A stretch of DNA of 64,000 nucleotides from JADLHS01 sp020848635. Lineage in GTDB: Bacteria; Verrucomicrobiota; Verrucomicrobiia; Limisphaerales; JADLHS01. The number at the start of each line of letters is the position of its first letter. The first letter of the stretch is position 1. A program made the position numbers and the translations under genes. The notes beneath the pieces were generated by a model. That model had not been told where the DNA came from. It saw only the letters and a program-made list of their open reading frames with translations, and did not search any database. The stretch spans positions 230,605 to 294,604 of the forward strand of contig JBAOIL010000024.1 of assembly GCA_037044975.1 (NCBI GenBank), given 5' to 3'. Positions 37,619 through 46,396 of the stretch are shown piece after piece.

Positions 37619-38644
37619 ATGACGGAGTTGCGTTTTGCCATACTCGGGACGGGATTCTGGGCGCGCTACCAACTTGCCGGGTGGCGTGAGTTGCCCGGCG
37701 CTCGCTGTATGGCGTTGTGGAATCGCACGCGTGCCAAGGCGCAGGCATTGGCGGACTCTTTCAGCATCGCCTCTGTTTACGACACGCCGGAAGAACTGCT
37801 CTCCCGGGAAAAGCTGGACTTCGTGGACATCATTACCGATGTGGGCACGCATCGGCAGTTCGTGGAGCTGGCAGTGGCGCATCGCGTTCCAGCGGTTTGT
37901 CAAAAGCCCATGGGGACAAATTTGGCTGAAGCGGAAGCCATGGTGGAAGTTTGTCGAAAGGCCGGCGTGCCGCTGCTGATAAACGAGAACTGGCGCTGGC
38001 AGACGCCGCTGCGTGAATTGCATCGCGTCATCGCATCGGGGATAATCGGTCGCGTGTTTCGGGCGCGCATTGATTACTGCAACAGTTTTCCCGTCTTTGA
38101 CAACCAGCCGTTTCTCAAGACCGTGGATCAGTTCATAATCGCGGACATGGGCAGCCATATCCTCGATGTTGCACGCTTCTTGTTCGGCGAGGCCACGGCG
38201 CTCAGCTGCTGGACTAATCGCGTCCACCCGGACATCCAGGGCGAGGATGTTGCCACCGTGCTGCTGCGGATGCGGAGCGGAGCAACCGTGACCTGTAATC
38301 TGAGTTACGCCAGCCGCGTGGAACACGATCGCTTTCCGGAAACGTATGGGTTCGTCGAAGGTACGGCGGGTTCGGCAGAACTGGGGCCGGATTTCTGGAT
38401 TCGCGTCACCACTTCGGAAGGCACGACCAGCCGCCGCTGCCCGCCGCCGTTTTATGCGTGGGCGGATCCGCGCTATGCGTTGGTGCATTCGAGCATCGTG
38501 GAGTGTCAGCGCGATCTGCTCCGCCACCTGTCGGGCCAGGGACTTGCGGAAACGACGGGTGAAGACAATCTGAAAACCGTGCGACTTGTTTCTGCCGCCT
38601 ATGACAGCGCCGCGTCAGGTGAAACTGTCCGGCTTCCCGTATGA
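37619..38644 (+). CDS. apsD: Gfo/Idh/MocA oxidoreductase, probable D-apiose dehydrogenase
   Basis: The 341-residue protein has an N-terminal Rossmann fold (LRFAILGTGFWARYQLAGW) and the Gfo/Idh signature CQKPMGTNLAEAEAM with the catalytic lysine. The substrate domain contains LINENWRWQTPLREL, FIIADMGSHILDVARFLFGE and NLSYASR. The set resembles D-apiose dehydrogenase, which oxidises D-apiose to D-apionolactone with NAD+ (Carter and colleagues' D-apiose pathway work). The assignment rests mainly on the operon, which supplies the next four steps. I chose ATG 37619 over the GTG three codons upstream because of its spacing from the promoter. It overlaps the RuBisCO-like gene by ATGA. Confidence 0.7.
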   Translation: MTELRFAILGTGFWARYQLAGWRELPGARCMALWNRTRAKAQALADSFSIASVYDTPEELLSREKLDFVDIITDVGTHRQFVELAVAHRVPAVCQKPMGTNLAEAEAMVEVCRKAGVPLLINENWRWQTPLRELHRVIASGIIGRVFRARIDYCNSFPVFDNQPFLKTVDQFIIADMGSHILDVARFLFGEATALSCWTNRVHPDIQGEDVATVLLRMRSGATVTCNLSYASRVEHDRFPETYGFVEGTAGSAELGPDFWIRVTTSEGTTSRRCPPPFYAWADPRYALVHSSIVECQRDLLRHLSGQGLAETTGEDNLKTVRLVSAAYDSAASGETVRLPV

Positions 38645-39912
38645 AAGACCCCATCGTCGCCAAGTACCTGATCGAGACCCCGCACCCGCTGGAGTTCGCC
38701 GCGGAGATGATCGCTGGCGAACAATCCTCGGGAACATTTATCGCCGTGCCCGGCGAGACGGAAGAATTGAAAGCCCGCGCCCGCGCCCGGGTCGCTCACA
38801 TCAGGCCACTGGAAGCGGTGGACACTCCCAGCCTGCCCGGTTCACGGCCGCCCAAGAGTCTTTCTGGTCCGCCCCAATATCAGCGCGCGGAGGTCACCGT
38901 TGAATTTCCGTTCGACAACATTGGGCCGAACTTGCCTACGCTGCTCGCGACCATTTGCGGGAATCTCTACGAACTCGCCGAACTTTCCGGGATCAAACTC
39001 CTCGATATTAAACTGCCGCAGGCTTTCGCGCAGCGGTATCCCGGGCCGCAATTCGGTATCGCCGGCACGCGCCGTCTGGCCGGCGTGCAAGCTCGCCCGC
39101 TCATCGGCACCATTGTAAAACCGAGCGTGGGGTTGACCCCCACGCAAACGGCTGACCTGGTGCGGACGCTCGGCGAAGCGGGCATTGATTTCGTCAAAGA
39201 CGACGAACTGCAAGCCGACTCGCCCCACAGCCCGTTCCCAGCACGGGTCGCCGCGGTCATGCGGGTCATCAACGAACTTGCCGACCGCACCGGCAAAAAG
39301 ATCATGTTTGCGTTCAATGTTACCGATGACCTCGAAGCGATGTTGCGGCACCACGACACCGTCGTCGCTGCCGGCGGGACGTGCGTGATGGTAAGCATTC
39401 ACAGCATCGGCCTGGCGACGCTGGTGGAATTTCGCCGGCGTTGTCAATTGCCGATTCACGGACATCGCAACGGCTGGGGACTCTACGGTCGGCATCCGCT
39501 GCTCGGCGTTGAATATCCGGCGTGGCAAAAACTCTGGCGGCTCGCCGGTGCCGATCATCTGCACGTCAACGGCCTGCAAAACAAATTCTGGGAGCCGGAT
39601 GAATCCGTCATCCGCAGCATCAAAGCCTGTCTCACGCCGATGTTTCGCCCCGACGACACCGCCATGCCCGTGGTCAGTTCCGGTCAGTGGGGTGGGCAAG
39701 CACCGGAAACCTATCGGCTCACCGGCACCACCGACCTCCTCTACATTGCGGGCGGCGGCATCATGGCGCATCCGCAAGGTCCGGCGGCGGGATTGCGCGG
39801 TCTGGTACAAGCGTGGGAAGCCGCGATGCAGGGCATCCCGCTCGCCGAATACGCGACGACGCATCCCGAGTTGCAGGCCACCATCGCCAAGTTCGGCAAG
39901 TTGCGATCATGA
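38641..39912 (+). CDS. RuBisCO-like protein, 3-oxo-isoapionate-4-phosphate branch
   Basis: The 423-residue protein is a RuBisCO large-chain homologue. It keeps GTIVKP (Lys160), DFVKDDE (Lys186, the carbamylated lysine position, with Asp188/Glu189), GHRNGWG (His275, Arg276), GADHLHVNG (His308), NKFWE (Lys315), SSGQW and the phosphate-site loop GGGIMAHPQG. The serine after KP replaces the second loop lysine of true RuBisCO. In the D-apiose pathway two RuBisCO-like enzymes are known: OiaX (decarboxylase) and OiaT (transcarboxylase/hydrolase), both acting on 3-oxo-isoapionate 4-phosphate. I cannot tell which this is. The overlapping kinase gene downstream would make its substrate. It is not expected to fix CO2. 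Confidence 0.8.
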   Translation: MKDPIVAKYLIETPHPLEFAAEMIAGEQSSGTFIAVPGETEELKARARARVAHIRPLEAVDTPSLPGSRPPKSLSGPPQYQRAEVTVEFPFDNIGPNLPTLLATICGNLYELAELSGIKLLDIKLPQAFAQRYPGPQFGIAGTRRLAGVQARPLIGTIVKPSVGLTPTQTADLVRTLGEAGIDFVKDDELQADSPHSPFPARVAAVMRVINELADRTGKKIMFAFNVTDDLEAMLRHHDTVVAAGGTCVMVSIHSIGLATLVEFRRRCQLPIHGHRNGWGLYGRHPLLGVEYPAWQKLWRLAGADHLHVNGLQNKFWEPDESVIRSIKACLTPMFRPDDTAMPVVSSGQWGGQAPETYRLTGTTDLLYIAGGGIMAHPQGPAAGLRGLVQAWEAAMQGIPLAEYATTHPELQATIAKFGKLRS

Positions 39913-41318
39913 AAGCGAAGCCTGCCAAATCTCTTTTGCTCGCTTATTATGGCGATGACTTCACCGGCTCGACGGACGTAATGGAATCGCTGGCCCGTGC
40001 CGGGTTGCGCACAGTTTTGTTTTTGCGCCCGCCCACGCCCAAACAGCTCGCAAAATATCCCGGGCTCCGCGCGTTTGGCATCGCGGGCGGTTCGCGGACG
40101 ATGTCCCCGGCGCAGATGCAACGCGAATTGCCGCCCGCGTTCCGCGCGCTCAAAGCCAGCGGGGCCGCTTTCATTCATTATAAAACCTGCTCCACATTTG
40201 ATTCCTCACCAACCGTCGGTTCCATCGGGAAAGCCATTGAACTGGGCCGGCGCGTGTTCGGCAACGGCATCACTCCGCTCGTCGTCGGGGTGCCGGTGTT
40301 GGGGCGGCATGTGGTGTTTGGAAACTTGTTCGCGCGTTCGGGTCTTGATGCTGAACCGGTTCGATTGGATCGGCACCCGACCATGAGCCGGCATCCCGTG
40401 ACGCCGATGGATGAAGCGGATATCCGGCGGCATCTCGCACGGCAAACGAACCTGCCGATCGAATTGGTGGATGTATTGAAGCTGGCCACCGCTCGCAATA
40501 CCCGGCCAAATGTGGTTGAGCTAACGGACGCAAGGCAAGCGTCCGCCATCGTCCTTTTTGACACGTTGGTCGAAACCGATTTACCGATCATTGGCCGTTT
40601 GATTTCGAGTCAACGTCCGTTCAGCGGCCAACTTTTCTGCGCGGGATCGAGCGGCGTGGAATACGCGCTGGTGGCTCATTGGCGCGAGACGGGAAAAATT
40701 GCGCACACCGCAATTGCCGATCAACGCCCCGCAACCACACGCGAACAAATCATCACCGTCTCCGGCAGTTGCTCACCCGTGACGGATCGGCAGATTGGAC
40801 TGGCCGTCAAGAATTGCTTCGTCGAAATCGCCTGTGACACTGGATTATTGGCTGACCCCAACGGCACAAAGGAGGCCATTGCCGATGCCTTGTCACGCGC
40901 CCGCCCGGCACTGGACGAAGGCCGAAACATCATCTTTCAGACCGCGCGCGGCCCAACGGATCCACGGCGGGAAAAATTCGCACGCGCAGCCAAACGATGT
41001 TCCGGCCAGACGCGCGCGGAGCGATCTGCCACTGCCGGAGAAACATTGGGACGAGGGCTTGCCCTCATCCTTGAGGAAGCCTTGCGCATCACGAGTGGCC
41101 GGCACGCGATAGTCTGTGGCGGCGATTCTTCCACCGTCGTGGCGCGTGCGCTGGGCGTTGAAGCCTTGGAGTATATCGCTCCCGTCGCTCCGGGTGGACC
41201 CCTCTGTCGTGTTCATGCGCCCGGTCGTATCGCACACGACTGCGAGATCGTTTTCAAAGGCGGTCAGGTCGGTCGGGATTCTTTCTTTCTCGACCTCGTA
41301 GGCAAGGATGCAAAATGA
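39909..41318 (+). CDS. oiaK: DUF1537 acid-sugar kinase, probable 3-oxo-isoapionate kinase
   Basis: The 469-residue protein is of the four-carbon acid sugar kinase (DUF1537) family. The N-terminal substrate domain has LAYYGDDFTGSTDVMESLAR, and the C-terminal nucleotide domain has ITVSGSCSPVTDRQI and HAIVCGGDSSTVVARALGVE. Family members phosphorylate four-carbon sugar acids or 3-oxo-isoapionate with ATP. Here it sits directly after the RuBisCO-like protein (ATGA overlap) and before the apiosidase (ATGA overlap). This fits phosphorylation of 3-oxo-isoapionate to its 4-phosphate. I placed the start at 39909, because an earlier in-frame ATG lies inside the upstream gene. Confidence 0.75.
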   Translation: MKAKPAKSLLLAYYGDDFTGSTDVMESLARAGLRTVLFLRPPTPKQLAKYPGLRAFGIAGGSRTMSPAQMQRELPPAFRALKASGAAFIHYKTCSTFDSSPTVGSIGKAIELGRRVFGNGITPLVVGVPVLGRHVVFGNLFARSGLDAEPVRLDRHPTMSRHPVTPMDEADIRRHLARQTNLPIELVDVLKLATARNTRPNVVELTDARQASAIVLFDTLVETDLPIIGRLISSQRPFSGQLFCAGSSGVEYALVAHWRETGKIAHTAIADQRPATTREQIITVSGSCSPVTDRQIGLAVKNCFVEIACDTGLLADPNGTKEAIADALSRARPALDEGRNIIFQTARGPTDPRREKFARAAKRCSGQTRAERSATAGETLGRGLALILEEALRITSGRHAIVCGGDSSTVVARALGVEALEYIAPVAPGGPLCRVHAPGRIAHDCEIVFKGGQVGRDSFFLDLVGKDAK

Positions 41319-42736
41319 AAACTCGACCAGATAAAACAAGCTTGTGGCTCGCTGTCGGAGCGATCTGCCTCGTTGTCTCCAGTTATAGCCTGCGGGCGGC
41401 CCCGTTGCCGCGACTCAAGGTAAGCGACAACCACCGCTTTCTAGTCACCGCCGACGGCCAGCCGTTTTTCTGGCTCGGGGACACCGCGTGGGAATTATTT
41501 CATCGGCTGAACCGCGAAGAGGCGGAAATCTATTTGAGGAACCGGGCCGATCGGCGCTTCACCGTCATTCAAGCCGTCGTGCTGGCGGAACTTGACGGAC
41601 TCAAGGACCCCAACCCTTACGGCCATCGCCCGCTGGAGAAGAACGATCCCACCAAGCCGAACGAAGATTACTTCAAGCATGTGGACTGGATCGTGGCGAA
41701 GGCCAACGCCCTCGGCCTTTACATCGGCCTGTTGCCGACGTGGGGAAATCAATGGCACAAAACCAATGCCATCTTCACGGCGGAGAACGCGGAGGTTTAT
41801 GGCGAGTGGCTCGGCAAACGTTACCAAGATGCCGGCCTCGTGTGGATTCTCGGGGGCGATCGCTCGGTGGAAAATGATCGTCACCGCGAAATCCTCCGGG
41901 CGATGGCCCGTGGCCTTCGCAAGGGCGACGGCGGCGCACATTTGATCACGCTGCATCCCTCCGGTGGCAACGGTTCGGCGCTGTGGTTTCACAACGAAGA
42001 CTGGCTCGATTTCAACATGCGCCAGAACGGTCACATCGCCGAGTTTGGTGCCACCTACAGTCAAACACGGAAAGACTATGAGCGGACGCCGGCGAAGCCG
42101 GTAATTGATGGCGAACCCATCTACGAAGATCACCCGGTTTCGTTTGATCCGAAGAATCTTGGCCATTCCGTCGCAGCCGATGTGCGCCGGCCGTTGTACT
42201 GGGATTTGTTTGGCGGCGCGTTTGGGCACACCTACGGCCACCATTCGGTTTGGCAGATGTGGTCGCCGAAACACACGCCGAAAAACTTTCCACTGATGCC
42301 GTGGTTCGAAGCCATCAACCAGCCCGGAGCCGCGCAGATGCAATACGCCCGCGCGCTTCTGGAATCGCGACCATTTCTCACGCGGATTCCGGCCGACGAC
42401 CTTCTTGCCACCAATTCCATTCCCACCGCGATGCCTGGCACGGGCCGCTATCATTTCTCTGCCACGCGCGACAGCAACGGCAGCTATGCGATGGTTTATG
42501 CGCCCGTCGGTCGCACCTTTTCCGTGCGCATGGATAAGATCGCTGGCGCGAAGGTGAAAGCGTGGTGGTTCAATCCGCGTAACGGCCAGGCTACCGCCAT
42601 CGGCACGTTTGCTAACCGGGGCGAGCATGAATTCACGCCACCCGACCACGGCGAGATGCTCGACTGGGTGTTGGTGCTCGACGACGAATCCAGGAAGTTT
42701 CCGCCCCCGGGCACGCCCGCCGTTTCCGCCAAATGA
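41315..42736 (+). CDS. GH140-type apiosidase (DUF4038) with C-terminal beta domain
   Basis: The 473-residue protein has a signal peptide (about 1-29) and a DUF4038 (alpha/beta)8 barrel (about 34-375). The opening FLVTADGQPFFWLGDTAWE is characteristic, followed by LGLYIGLLPTWGNQW, LVWILGGDRS (Asp182), AEFGATYS and PVIDGEPIYED (Glu267). Asp182 and Glu267 are the candidate catalytic pair by analogy with the BT1012-type apiosidase that removes apiose from rhamnogalacturonan II. The C-terminal domain (about 380-473; AKVKAWWFNPRNGQATAIG) is the collagen-binding-like module that often follows. It would release D-apiose outside the cell for the ABC importer encoded downstream. Confidence 0.82.
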   Translation: MKTRPDKTSLWLAVGAICLVVSSYSLRAAPLPRLKVSDNHRFLVTADGQPFFWLGDTAWELFHRLNREEAEIYLRNRADRRFTVIQAVVLAELDGLKDPNPYGHRPLEKNDPTKPNEDYFKHVDWIVAKANALGLYIGLLPTWGNQWHKTNAIFTAENAEVYGEWLGKRYQDAGLVWILGGDRSVENDRHREILRAMARGLRKGDGGAHLITLHPSGGNGSALWFHNEDWLDFNMRQNGHIAEFGATYSQTRKDYERTPAKPVIDGEPIYEDHPVSFDPKNLGHSVAADVRRPLYWDLFGGAFGHTYGHHSVWQMWSPKHTPKNFPLMPWFEAINQPGAAQMQYARALLESRPFLTRIPADDLLATNSIPTAMPGTGRYHFSATRDSNGSYAMVYAPVGRTFSVRMDKIAGAKVKAWWFNPRNGQATAIGTFANRGEHEFTPPDHGEMLDWVLVLDDESRKFPPPGTPAVSAK

Positions 42737-44682
42737 AACGCCTGATTCAATTGCTGACCGTCATCCTCGTCTCGATGAACTCGCTCCACGCCGAGAACTG
42801 GCCGCAATTCCGCGGCCCGACGCATCCGGGCCGCTCCGCTGAAACCGGCCTGCCGCTCAATTGGAGCGCAACGAATAATGTCTTGTGGATAACTCCGATT
42901 CCCGGCGAGTCGTGGTCGTCGCCGATTGTCTGGAATGATCGTGTCTTCCTGACGACGGCCACCGACAGCGGCCAGACGTGCCGCGTGCTGTCGCTGGACG
43001 TGAACTCGGGAAAGATTCTCTGGGACCAGGTGGTTTTCCAACAGTCACCGCGTCGCAAGGAGAGTCGGAATACCTACGCCACTCCGACACCGGCCACGGA
43101 TGGCGAGCGGGTCTATGCCTGCTTTGGCGATGGCAGTTTCGCGGCGTTGAACTTCGCCGGCGACATCGTGTGGACGAATCGTGACTACAATTTTTACGGG
43201 CAACACGGTCTGGCTTCCTCGCCGATCCTGTACCGCGGTCAGCTCATCATGGCGCGCGACGGTAGCAGCGACGGCGCGGACAAAAAACTCGGCTGGCAGG
43301 TGCCTTGGGATCAGTCACGCGTCCTCGCGCTCGATGCCAGGACAGGAAAAAAACGCTGGCAAGGCAAGCGCGGCCTTTCGCGCATCGCCCATGGTGTGCC
43401 TGCAATTTGGGAACACGACGGCAAGGCCGAGGTCGTCAGCGAAGCCGGCGATGTCGTCCAAGGCTTCGACGCACAAACTGGCGAGCGACTCTGGTCCGAC
43501 GAAGTGATCGGCGAAGGCAAAGTCCCCTCAACGGTGCTGGGCGATGGGCTTGTTTTTACCGCTGGCGGTTGGAGCGGCAGGGACTCGATCAAGGCATTTC
43601 GTCTCGGCGGTCAGGGTGATCTCAAGGAAACCCAGCTGGTCTGGGAGCAGAAGAAAAACATGCCGCGCGTGCCTTCGCTGCTCTACCTGAAGCCCTATCT
43701 CTTCGCCATCACTGACGGTGGCGTGGCCTCCTGCATGAAAGCCGACACCGGCGAATTGATCTGGCAGGAACGCGTGGGCGGAAACTTTTCCGCGTCGCCC
43801 CTTGTCGCCGAGGGCCGGATTTATTTTCTAGGCGACGACGGCGAAACCACCGTGATCGAAGCGGGCCCGGAGTTCAAGGTGCTCGCCAAGAATGCGCTGG
43901 GAGAAAAATGCCAGGCTTCGCCGGCTATTTCGCAAAAGCGGATCTTCATCCGTACGGCCGGAAATCTTTTTTGCCTCGCGGTGGCGGCGGAACGAGCGGG
44001 CGCGCTCCCCGCTGGCGGTTTGATTGGCTCCTGGAGTTTCAACGAAACCAGCGGTGAGCAGGTCGTGGACGGTTCAGGTGCTGGTCATCACGGCCAGTTG
44101 CGGGGAGCGGTTCGCCGAGCCATCGAAAATTTTGGAAAGGTGATTGATTGCCACCGGGACGCATTGGTAGAAATCCCGCATGCTGCACTATTCGATCAAC
44201 TGCCGGTGGGGCTCACCGTTGCGGCGTGGGTGAATCGCCGCGCCGACGCCAAATGGAATACTGTCATCTCGCGTGAGGTGAAGGACGGCACCTCGGAATA
44301 CTTCGGCCTCGCCGTGGTCGGGAACAAGGCGCTGTTCTCGGTGGATCCGGATGGCGCGCACTACCAAAACACCAAGAGTGAAGAGAACGTGCCCGTCGGC
44401 GAATGGGTTCATCTCGCCGGGACGTATGACAACCTCGAGTTCAAACTGTATGTCAACGGGCGTCTGGCGGGCGCTTCGGCCTGCACGGGGCCCTTCCGGT
44501 TTCAAGATCGGAATCCGATTCTCATCGGTGGCAATTCCAACAACGAAGGCCGGTCGTGGGTGGATTGCTTTTACGGATTGATTGATGAAGTGCGTCTCTT
44601 CGACCGGGCATTGACCGCGAAGGAAGTGGCAGAACTCGGCAGCCAGACTCCGGCAGGCATATCCACGACAAATAGGCTTTAA
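42733..44682 (+). CDS. Secreted PQQ-type propeller fused to LamG
   Basis: The 649-residue protein has a signal peptide (1-20) and an eight-bladed PQQ-like propeller (about 22-415). Repeats include NWPQFRGPTHPGRS, RVLSLDVNSGKILWDQVVF, VLALDARTGKKRWQGKRG and CMKADTGELIWQERVGGNFS. A LamG_3 domain follows (about 425-635; GLIGSWSFNETSGEQVVDGS, GLIDEVRLFDRALTAKEVAE). The propeller lacks the usual PQQ dehydrogenase residues that I would expect to recognise, so it is probably structural or binding. It overlaps the apiosidase by ATGA and is followed after 8 bases by the oxidoisomerase gene. It is therefore embedded in the apiose operon although no step of the known pathway needs it. Confidence 0.75.
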   Translation: MKRLIQLLTVILVSMNSLHAENWPQFRGPTHPGRSAETGLPLNWSATNNVLWITPIPGESWSSPIVWNDRVFLTTATDSGQTCRVLSLDVNSGKILWDQVVFQQSPRRKESRNTYATPTPATDGERVYACFGDGSFAALNFAGDIVWTNRDYNFYGQHGLASSPILYRGQLIMARDGSSDGADKKLGWQVPWDQSRVLALDARTGKKRWQGKRGLSRIAHGVPAIWEHDGKAEVVSEAGDVVQGFDAQTGERLWSDEVIGEGKVPSTVLGDGLVFTAGGWSGRDSIKAFRLGGQGDLKETQLVWEQKKNMPRVPSLLYLKPYLFAITDGGVASCMKADTGELIWQERVGGNFSASPLVAEGRIYFLGDDGETTVIEAGPEFKVLAKNALGEKCQASPAISQKRIFIRTAGNLFCLAVAAERAGALPAGGLIGSWSFNETSGEQVVDGSGAGHHGQLRGAVRRAIENFGKVIDCHRDALVEIPHAALFDQLPVGLTVAAWVNRRADAKWNTVISREVKDGTSEYFGLAVVGNKALFSVDPDGAHYQNTKSEENVPVGEWVHLAGTYDNLEFKLYVNGRLAGASACTGPFRFQDRNPILIGGNSNNEGRSWVDCFYGLIDEVRLFDRALTAKEVAELGSQTPAGISTTNRL

Positions 44683-44690
44683 CTGACTAC

Positions 44691-45557
44691 ATGAACAATC
44701 GCATCATCCTCACCCTCATCGGGGCCGGCGGCAAAATGGGCTGCCGCGTCACGGATCACCTCAAACACAACGGCGACTATTCCGTCCGCTGCGTCGAGAA
44801 CGGCGAGCGCGGTCTGGCCAGTCTGACCGAACGCGGATTGACGGCGGTCCCGCGCGACGAGGCATTGGCCGACGCGGACGTCGTGATTCTCGCGTTGCCC
44901 GACCGCGTGTTGGGCGCGGTCGCCCGGGAAGTCGTTCCGCGGCTGCGGCCCGGCACGCTGCTCATGACCCTCGATCCCGCCGCGGCTCACGCCGGCGAAA
45001 TTCCCGCCCGGCTGGACACCGGCTGCTTCGTAAGCCATCCGTGTCACCCGGATGTCTTCGATCATTTCCAGACGGACGCGGAGATCAATGATTTCTTCGG
45101 CGGCACGCACGCGCGGCAGGCCATTGTTTGCGCGCTGCTGCACGGCACGGAAGCGCATTATGCGCTGGGCGAGCGAGTCGCCCGCGACATTTACGCGCCG
45201 GTGACGCGGTCACATCGCATTACCGTAGAGCAAATGGCGATTCTCGAACCGGCGATGGCGGAAACGGTCGGCATCTGTCTCGTCCTGGCCTTGCGGGAAG
45301 CGTTGGAGGAAGCGGTGAAACGCGGTGTGCCGCGCGCCGCCGCGGAGGACTTTATGTACGGCCACGTCAAAGTTGAACTGGGCATCGCGTTCAGCCGCGT
45401 GAATTTTCCGTTCAGCGACGGCGCCAAGTTGATCGCGGAATTCGGCCGCCAGCATTTGTTGAAGCCGGATTGGAAAAAACTCTTTGAACCCCGCAGCGTG
45501 GCGGAGCAGGTACAGGTCATTGTCTCGGGAAATCTGCCCACCACCAACGGCGCTTGA
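44691..45557 (+). CDS. apnO: Probable D-apionate oxidoisomerase
   Basis: The 288-residue protein has an N-terminal NAD-binding Rossmann motif (LIGAGGKMGCRVTDHL) and an all-helical C-terminal domain of the 6-phosphogluconate-dehydrogenase-like class (PF16896 type; HPCHPDVFDHF, AHYALGERVARDIYAPV, FMYGHVKVELGIAF). D-apionate oxidoisomerase of the D-apiose pathway is described from this class. It converts D-apionate to 3-oxo-isoapionate by oxidation and migration of a hydroxymethyl group. The flanking lactonase, kinase and RuBisCO-like genes support this. Its stop lies just before the next start (TTGACCATG). Confidence 0.72.
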   Translation: MNNRIILTLIGAGGKMGCRVTDHLKHNGDYSVRCVENGERGLASLTERGLTAVPRDEALADADVVILALPDRVLGAVAREVVPRLRPGTLLMTLDPAAAHAGEIPARLDTGCFVSHPCHPDVFDHFQTDAEINDFFGGTHARQAIVCALLHGTEAHYALGERVARDIYAPVTRSHRITVEQMAILEPAMAETVGICLVLALREALEEAVKRGVPRAAAEDFMYGHVKVELGIAFSRVNFPFSDGAKLIAEFGRQHLLKPDWKKLFEPRSVAEQVQVIVSGNLPTTNGA

Positions 45558-45559
45558 CC

Positions 45560-46372
45560 ATGCACCTCGGAATCGGCTCCTACACCTTTGCCTGGGCCAT
45601 CGGCGTGCCGGGTCATCCGCCCGCGCGGCCGATGACCGCCTTCGATTTGCTGGAGGAAGCCGTGCGCCTCGACGTGTCGCTCGTTCAAATCTGCGACAAT
45701 CTTCCGCTCACACAATTGTCCCCGGCGGAACTCGACCGTTTCGCCAGGCGCGCGCACGAATTGAACATTCGGGTGGAAGTGGGCACACTGGGTCTCGATC
45801 CGCAAAATCTCCGGGCCTATCTCCAGCTTGCCCGACGCTTTGGCAGCTCCTTCGTGCGCGTGGTCGTGGATGCGAAAGGCGATGAGCCGACACCCGGGCA
45901 GGTGGTCGCCCGGCTGCGCCCGCTGCAGCCGGAGTTTGACGCTGCCGGCATGCGCCTGGCCATTGAAAATCATGATCGCTTTCGCAGTGGCGACCTCGCG
46001 CAGGTGGTAGAGCAACTCGGAACGCAACATGTGGGCATCTGCCTGGACACGGTGAATTCCTTCGGTTCCCTGGAAGGTCCGGCGGCCGTGGTGGAAACCC
46101 TCGGTCGCTACACCCTTTCGCTGCACGTGAAGGATTTCACCATCCACCGCGTGAGTCACCGAATGGGGTTTGTGTTGGAGGGCTGCCCGGCCGGCCAGGG
46201 CCAGCTCGATGTCCCATGGCTGCTGGGCCAGCTCGCCCGTTGCCCGCAACCCTTCAACGCCATCCTTGAAACCTGGGTGCCGCCCGCCGACACTCTGGAT
46301 GGCACCATCGCCCGCGAAAAGGCTTGGACCGAAGCCGGTGTCAGTTATTTGCGCGGTTTGATAGCCAAGTAA
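45560..46372 (+). CDS. Sugar isomerase-like TIM barrel, possible 3-oxo-isoapionate decarboxylase
   Basis: The 270-residue protein belongs to the sugar phosphate isomerase/epimerase TIM barrel family. Metal-site blocks are SLVQICDNLPL, MRLAIENHDRF, GICLDTVNSFGSL, LHVKDFTIHRV and NAILETWVPPADT. In the D-apiose literature a direct 3-oxo-isoapionate decarboxylase (OiaC) giving L-erythrulose is described, and from memory it is of this fold. I cannot confirm this by eye. The alternative is an isomerase for the erythrulose phosphate made by the RuBisCO-like protein. I chose the ATG at 45560 over the overlapping TTG at 45554. A relative lies at 11096. Confidence 0.65.
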   Translation: MHLGIGSYTFAWAIGVPGHPPARPMTAFDLLEEAVRLDVSLVQICDNLPLTQLSPAELDRFARRAHELNIRVEVGTLGLDPQNLRAYLQLARRFGSSFVRVVVDAKGDEPTPGQVVARLRPLQPEFDAAGMRLAIENHDRFRSGDLAQVVEQLGTQHVGICLDTVNSFGSLEGPAAVVETLGRYTLSLHVKDFTIHRVSHRMGFVLEGCPAGQGQLDVPWLLGQLARCPQPFNAILETWVPPADTLDGTIAREKAWTEAGVSYLRGLIAK

Positions 46373-46396
46373 ATTTCCCATAAACTACAACTAACC

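Noticed and set aside
38641..39912. A CO2-fixing RuBisCO
   Set aside because: No small subunit, phosphoribulokinase or other Calvin-cycle gene is present, the second KPK lysine is replaced, and the operon is for sugar breakdown.
42733..44682. A PQQ-dependent dehydrogenase
   Set aside because: Only the propeller repeats are seen. The catalytic and cofactor residues of the dehydrogenases are not recognisable, and a LamG domain is fused instead.
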